Shown: in pieces, positions 55,301-60,000 of the stretch
Layout of the letters: each line of letters starts with the position of its first letter
How positions within the stretch are numbered: position 1 is the first letter of the stretch
Assembly (NCBI RefSeq): GCF_964340395.1
Contig: NC_135556.1
Coordinates: forward strand, 20,063,642 to 20,123,641
Source: Glandiceps talaboti
Taxonomy: Eukaryota; Hemichordata; Enteropneusta; Spengelidae
Length of the DNA stretch: 60,000 bases
Direction of reading: 5' to 3'
The notes under the pieces: generated by a model
Told to the model about the DNA's origin: nothing
The model's database searches: none
Seen by the model: the letters and a program-made list of their open reading frames with translations, nothing else
Made by a program: the position numbers and the translations under genes

Positions 55301-58300
55301 GCATGCACTGTTGTCTGGATATCTGTCACTCTCTGAGTGACTCCTCAAGTATTACTTACATGTGTTAAGTTAACATTCCTGCAAACCAGAGTAATTTTCA
55401 GTGCAAATGGTAAAGGAAGATATGTATAGTTAGTATGGTAATCAAGGACTCATGACAATGATTTGCCAATAGTAGTTCCTCAGTAGTCAAAGGTCATGAC
55501 CCCATGTGATTCCTTTTCAAATCACTGATTGTAGTACATGTACTGACAGCCAGTCTACCATTACACCATTCTATTACAAGTGACAATATATTATGTATAT
55601 GGCAGATTTATCTGGTCAATGCAGATATAATATCCGCTAAGTCTAAACATGAACATTCATTCAATTTGTAACTTCTCAGTAATGGAAATTGCAAAGAGAA
55701 CATTCTTAGACACTGTAACTCTCATATTTCCAATTTAGGGCATATTCTTCATCATAATGAACTCTTTACTATAACAAAACTATGGATTTTTTATTCAATC
55801 ATAAATACTATTGCTATATTTTGCTACTTGAAGAAATAATATAAAGTAACATAGACCCAGTCAATGCACGGTTTGTTACACATTTAAGTACATAAAACTA
55901 AAAATATGTGGAAAAGGTTTGTTATTTTATATACAAGTAGGGATTTGTACACAAACCCAAGTAATCATTTTTAATCACAAATAATCAAAATATCCATGCA
56001 TGATCACCCAGTGTACCCTTTAATGATACCCAAATTTTGTTATTATAAGTCAAAATGAGAAAAAAATGAGATTTCTTGTGAGTCACCACATAGTAAGAGA
56101 TAGGGGAACACCAAATTTTGGTGTGTCATGAGAAATTGTGCGCATCAGTGGTGCGTCAAATTGGCTTATAGGGCACACAAATATGATCTTTCAATATATG
56201 GGGAAGCTATAGAGACATATTTGCATAGTGGGCATCATGTAAAGTAGTGATAACTTGTATTTACACAGTACAGTTTTTACAATCACTTAATCTACAACAG
56301 CAAACTCTCCCCACATTTCTTGCATTTTTTTTTTGCAATCTATTAAGTAACGAACATGAACTTGGTATATGATTCACCATTATCGGTATTCAAATTTCCC
56401 ATTTAATATTCCCTCACGACAGGAAACATTATAGTTAAATTACATTTGTATGCAGCTAAGAAATAAACATCTTATACTTTTTCTGTCACTTTCTTCAAGA
56501 AAACTTCATCCCATTCTCAGTTAAAATCAAGAAGAAAAATCAAGGAGTCAACATGCAATATCTTTGAACACTGGACTAACGTGAAATGTGCCTGAGAACT
56601 ATACTGCTTAAACTTTTGCAGCCACTTTGTTAAGAAAACTCCAACCCATACTCAGTTAAAATCAAGAAAAAAATCAGGGGTCACCATTCAATTTTTTTAA
56701 AAAAAAAAAGAAAGGTCAAAATGTTACTTGTTAGCAAAATTAAGTAATTTTAAAATCCAATATGGCCGTACAATCCAATATGGCCGCCAAATACTGTGTT
56801 AACGCTATGGGAAAATAAAAGATTGATGATTTCCTTGAAAAGACAAGATGGTGTCTTTGATTACTTCCAAAGAACCAGAATCAAGCTTCCATATGACAAA
56901 GTGTGAAGATTTTTCTTTTTACTTTGTTTTCCTGTGTCTTTCTACCTTAATCTTTGGAAAATGATAGAGTGACAGTTCCTTGAAAAGGGGATGATGAACA
57001 AGCACATTTCTGAAATGGTTTTAAAAGGAAGGTTTCATCAGGCAAAGTTTAAAGTGAATCGAGTTGCTTTGATTTTTAAACAAATTTGACCCCCAGGGCT
57101 CATTCTTCCACATCATGTAGGGGCAGCTGGGAATAAGCACATCTAGGGTACTTTATCAAACACTTTGTCAAACTAGGTAGAAATGTCATGTTTCCAACTA
57201 GGTTGGTTTGTAAATAGTGTTTATTCCTTTGGTACTTGTGTAATGAAATATAAACCTATTAATGAACATTTCAACATGATTTCAAACTGAAGAAAGAAAT
57301 GCTACAGATGTAGTGTAAGTTTAATACAGTACACATGGCAATAAAATGTAAGTGAAAAAAACCCAAGGAAACCGTAGACTATAGTAAGACTTCTTATCTT
57401 TTTTGTTTATATGTTTGCCAACAGAATGCCTGTGAAGATGATCATGATACTATTACCATGGAAACCAAAGATTCCACAAGTTCATCAAATTTATGCAAAG
57501 TAGTCCAGGCCTTAGAATCAAGACTACAGGTAGGTAAATAATACACAAGGAAGGTTTTCCACAGTTCTTGATGCCCATATTTCTCAACATTGCATTTTTT
57601 GTCAATATTTTTCCATGAGTGGCCACGATGTCTGCAAGTCCCTGGTTCCTGCATTGTCTGAAACATTTACAGTTTCCTGTGTTTGGTAGTATATTTGTCA
57701 CATTTCAACCTCTAAGAACAATAAGTCTCCATGTAAATAAATATCGCATGGTAATTGGACATATGTTTACAAAACTTGAAACTTTACTTGCCATCAATGT
57801 CAAGACTGCTTATTGTTTTTATGACATAATTTCCTTTTATCAAGGCCAATGTAGCTTCTGTAAGGAAAGCTGAAATGTTGTGTGAAGAGAAAGACCAGAT
57901 GATCCGAAAGACTTGTAAGTCATTACTGGGAATGGCCACAGGTGATGAAGACACAGATAGATGTGAAACCCAGGTACAGTATATGTGGAATATTTTACTT
58001 ACATGTGTGTATGATGCTAATGTCAAAATTGATTAAGCCCTGTCCCCACCTGAATTAATTTGAAAAGATTCAATCTATTCAGTTATATTGGTATAAAACA
58101 GGTTTCTGTCCCCACTAGAAAACTGAGTCATGGATTTGAATCGATTTACTTCTGCTTTTACATCAGTTCCAAACTGATATACTATGCATCAGTTCAAAAC
58201 CACCCTGAGGTGGTTTCAACTAAATCAAGTACTCCTAAATATTAAAACAGGTATAAAGCAAAATAATAACTCAGAGACTTAGCAAAAAATTTAATTTTTA

Positions 58301-60000
58301 TTCGTCAAACTTTAATTCTTGAGTTGAGTCATTGCTCCAAGACTTTCAGCACCAATATTGAAGAAGTAAGAAGTGATAGGTACCCTTAAATATTTCATCA
58401 AAACTGTAGGTTTGAATAATAAGCAGATAGAAATATTATATATCGAATTCTCAAGCCATTATGTAGTCTCTGTGCTAGGACTTAGTAGCTCCTACACATG
58501 TATATGATTTTCTCTTAAAATAATTGTTGTCCTTGAAAGTTGTTCATGTCTCCTAACTATTTGCAGTCACATACCAAAAAAAATTCCTAACTTTGATGAC
58601 CTAAACAAAACAGTGGGTAATGTCTTTGCTTTTAAATGAAATATTGGAAACTAGAGAAACTTCAAGACATTGAAACTTTCCCTTTATGTACTCGTACATC
58701 ATTTTCTAATCAAAACATTTACCCTTGAACTTAAGTTTGATCCTCTAACTTTGACTTCTTGTATCAATGTCTTGGGGGGGGGGGGGTAGTCACTGTCAGT
58801 AGAGTTATTGTCAAATCACATCGAGGGATAGCTGTACTTTGGAAACTATATGATTAATGTGAACATCTGGGAAGAAAAAAAACATGCTCAGGGGGCCGAT
58901 GGAGTGCTAGACTATAAATCTACCTTGAACTTTGTCTTGTTTTATTACTGTGGGTAAGAATTGATCAAGGTATAACTGTATACATTGTATATGTACACTT
59001 GATATCAAACATCCATGCAAAATTTTGTAATTTTATAATCTCAGATTTCTGAAATATTTGTCCTCTTGTTACAGAAATAATCACACTGTAAAAGAAGTCT
59101 AGGTCATAACCTAAACATACTGGTTGTATGTCATGTAATGTCTGTCTGTGTATAACAGTTGAAATATGGCCAATTCAAATGAAGATGTATACCAACAAGG
59201 CTCTTGGAGTACTGTATCAGTGGATCACATAGTTATCTCAAATTTTACATAAATGTGTGTCTGTAAACAGTCACAGAATTGGCCCATACTAAAAAGGAAA
59301 GTTACACCAGTCACTTGGTGTACAAAATAATGTAGAATACAATGTACACTCAGTGTAGCTCAGATAACATGGTGTTATATTAAAGTACACTGGTTTTAAA
59401 CTATGCACTACATGCCATGACATAAATGTAGTTGAAGTATTAGCTGTAGGATTGTTACCTACTCGATGGATCCTATTTTGATCCACAAAGTATGGGACAG
59501 GTATAGTATTTGTTCTTGTTTGTCTTTCTATCAATCCTTTTGTAAACTTGTATATTTCTAACAGATATAAGTCAAAAGTATGTTGCATGGTATTTGTTCT
59601 GATTTGTCTCTGTTTATTTTCCGAACAATAATTTTACTGTAGATTGATAAAAGTACATTGTGTACTACGTAGGGTTAACCCAAAACTAGGATTTGTTATG
59701 TCTTTCATTACATACCATGGCATTTGGAATTAATAGTTTACATTACTACCAAGCCTGTTCATAGATTTAGTTTCTTACACTCGTATCATATTCCTATCCA
59801 GACACAATTTTCTTCCTTGTTTTTTTCCAGTACTCATTAGTTTGCCTTTATGATGGGAAGGAGAGTTGCAAGGAGCCAAGCACATCAGAGGTCAATTGGG
59901 GTCAAGAGCATGGGTCGGAGGTGACCAAGAAAGGAGGAGTGTATGTCAAACATGGTTGGCAACGTGTTATCGATGATAAATGGGTCATTACAGTGAAAGT
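52372..60000 (+). CDS. FANCB: FANCB (Fanconi anaemia group B protein), N-terminal part, first five coding exons
   Basis: Coding exons: 52372-53391, 53506-53664, 57425-57529, 57845-57973 and 59831 to beyond 60000. All introns visible are phase 0 with GT-AG ends. The ATG is preceded in frame by TAG at 52363-52365 within the same exon (acceptor at 52344-52345). Recognisable blocks match vertebrate FANCB: NLVDGPLVCWTHESDIYYTL, LLQFKEGKLLKYCSLPFSD, GKCCAIWEKTFQ|VAQTWEDV, LLVDDFLHCGSDQILLI, a charged segment around MLCEEKDQMIRKTCKSLLG, and YVKHGWQRVIDDKWVITVKV at the window end. About 450 residues are visible, roughly half of a typical 850-residue protein. FANCB binds FANCL and FAAP100 in the catalytic module of the core complex that monoubiquitinates FANCD2-FANCI in nuclear interstrand crosslink repair. 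No frameshift or stop was seen, so the copy looks intact so far. Confidence 0.93.
54297..54540 (-). mobile_element. SINE-A fragment (copy 5), head missing
   Basis: Minus orientation: 'gggcaagatgtaaaccacac', 'ctggtaggatgaaaactgc' and 'ccaggggtaataacaataac' follow the family-A body and tail order. The tRNA-like head is absent and the 'agcgctatataa' end is replaced by a TTA-rich run. Confidence 0.6.
56480..57130 (+). repeat. Interspersed repeat family R1, copy 3, with internal duplication
   Basis: Same block order as 34770-35100. The 'actcagttaaaatcaagaa' block occurs twice here (near 56515 and 56655), and 'caatatggccg' twice (near 56758 and 56776), indicating a partial internal duplication. 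Confidence 0.62.
57974..59830 (+). other. FANCB intron 4
   Basis: No repeat or coding similarity was recognised except a G run near 58775. The ORF at 59289-59588 (minus) has no supporting feature. Confidence 0.6.

Larger units (their letters stand above)
53665..57424 (+). other. FANCB intron 2
   Basis: It contains a C-run/A-run (53756-53783), a SINE-A fragment (54297-54540) and repeat R1 (about 56480-57130). An AGGGCGCC motif lies at 54633-54647. No additional exon was recognised; the reading frame joins directly from exon 2 to exon 3. Confidence 0.7.

Noticed and set aside
58027-58260. Possible small element in FANCB intron 4 ('ccctgtccccacctgaatta' and 'ctgtccccactagaaaact')
   Set aside because: Only a short imperfect direct similarity; no inverted ends or second copy found in the window.

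Overview
This is animal nuclear DNA: AT-rich and intron-rich, with GT-AG exons, tRNA-derived SINEs, CR1/L2-like LINE fragments, foldback elements and many microsatellites. The gene content (a full MOSPD2, most of the visible part of a FANCB, the end of an ADCK2-like gene) and the repeat style suggest a marine invertebrate, probably an invertebrate deuterostome or a lophotrochozoan. I cannot fix the species from the sequence alone.

Layout. 1-4.7 kb: the last three coding exons of an ADCK2-like (UbiB/ABC1 family) gene on + and its likely 3' UTR. 4.7-14.5 kb: no recognisable gene; a 2.1-kb transposon-like element with terminal inverted repeats (7276-9407), a SINE in a longer repeat (9.5-10.6 kb) and a 780-bp CAC/ATC trinucleotide array (11.7-12.5 kb). 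14.5-15.9 kb: an unrecognised single-exon ORF on + with a poly(A) signal. 15.9-25.7 kb: no supported gene; a LINE 3' fragment, a foldback and a ~112-bp tandem repeat. 25,753-50,331: MOSPD2 on the minus strand, which I could assemble as 16 coding exons in one continuous frame (633 residues: CRAL-TRIO, MSP domain, C-terminal membrane anchor). 52,372-end: FANCB on +, first five coding exons, all with phase-0 introns, running off the window.

MOSPD2 and FANCB lie head to head with about 2 kb between their start codons. The human pair on Xp22 has the same arrangement, so this looks like an ancient divergent gene pair sharing a control region. FANCB is a Fanconi anaemia core-complex subunit (DNA crosslink repair). 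MOSPD2 is an ER-membrane contact-site protein. No functional link between them is known to me, so the conserved pairing is probably regulatory.

The most unusual observation is inside MOSPD2. Tandem arrays have grown out of its own splicing signals. A 52-bp unit made of the last 48 nt of exon 12 plus its 5' splice site is repeated 13 times in the following intron, giving 14 consecutive near-identical splice donors. A separate 37-bp minisatellite of about 31 units ends at the exon 11 acceptor, and its unit resembles that acceptor. That second array has been split by a 5.9-kb element with 17-bp terminal inverted repeats and an apparent 4-bp target duplication; the element carries a decayed LINE, a SINE and a third repeat. 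A third array (37 bp, ~9 units) stops about 25 nt before the exon 15 acceptor, exon 9 carries a 39-bp coding repeat, and exon 10 uses a GC donor.
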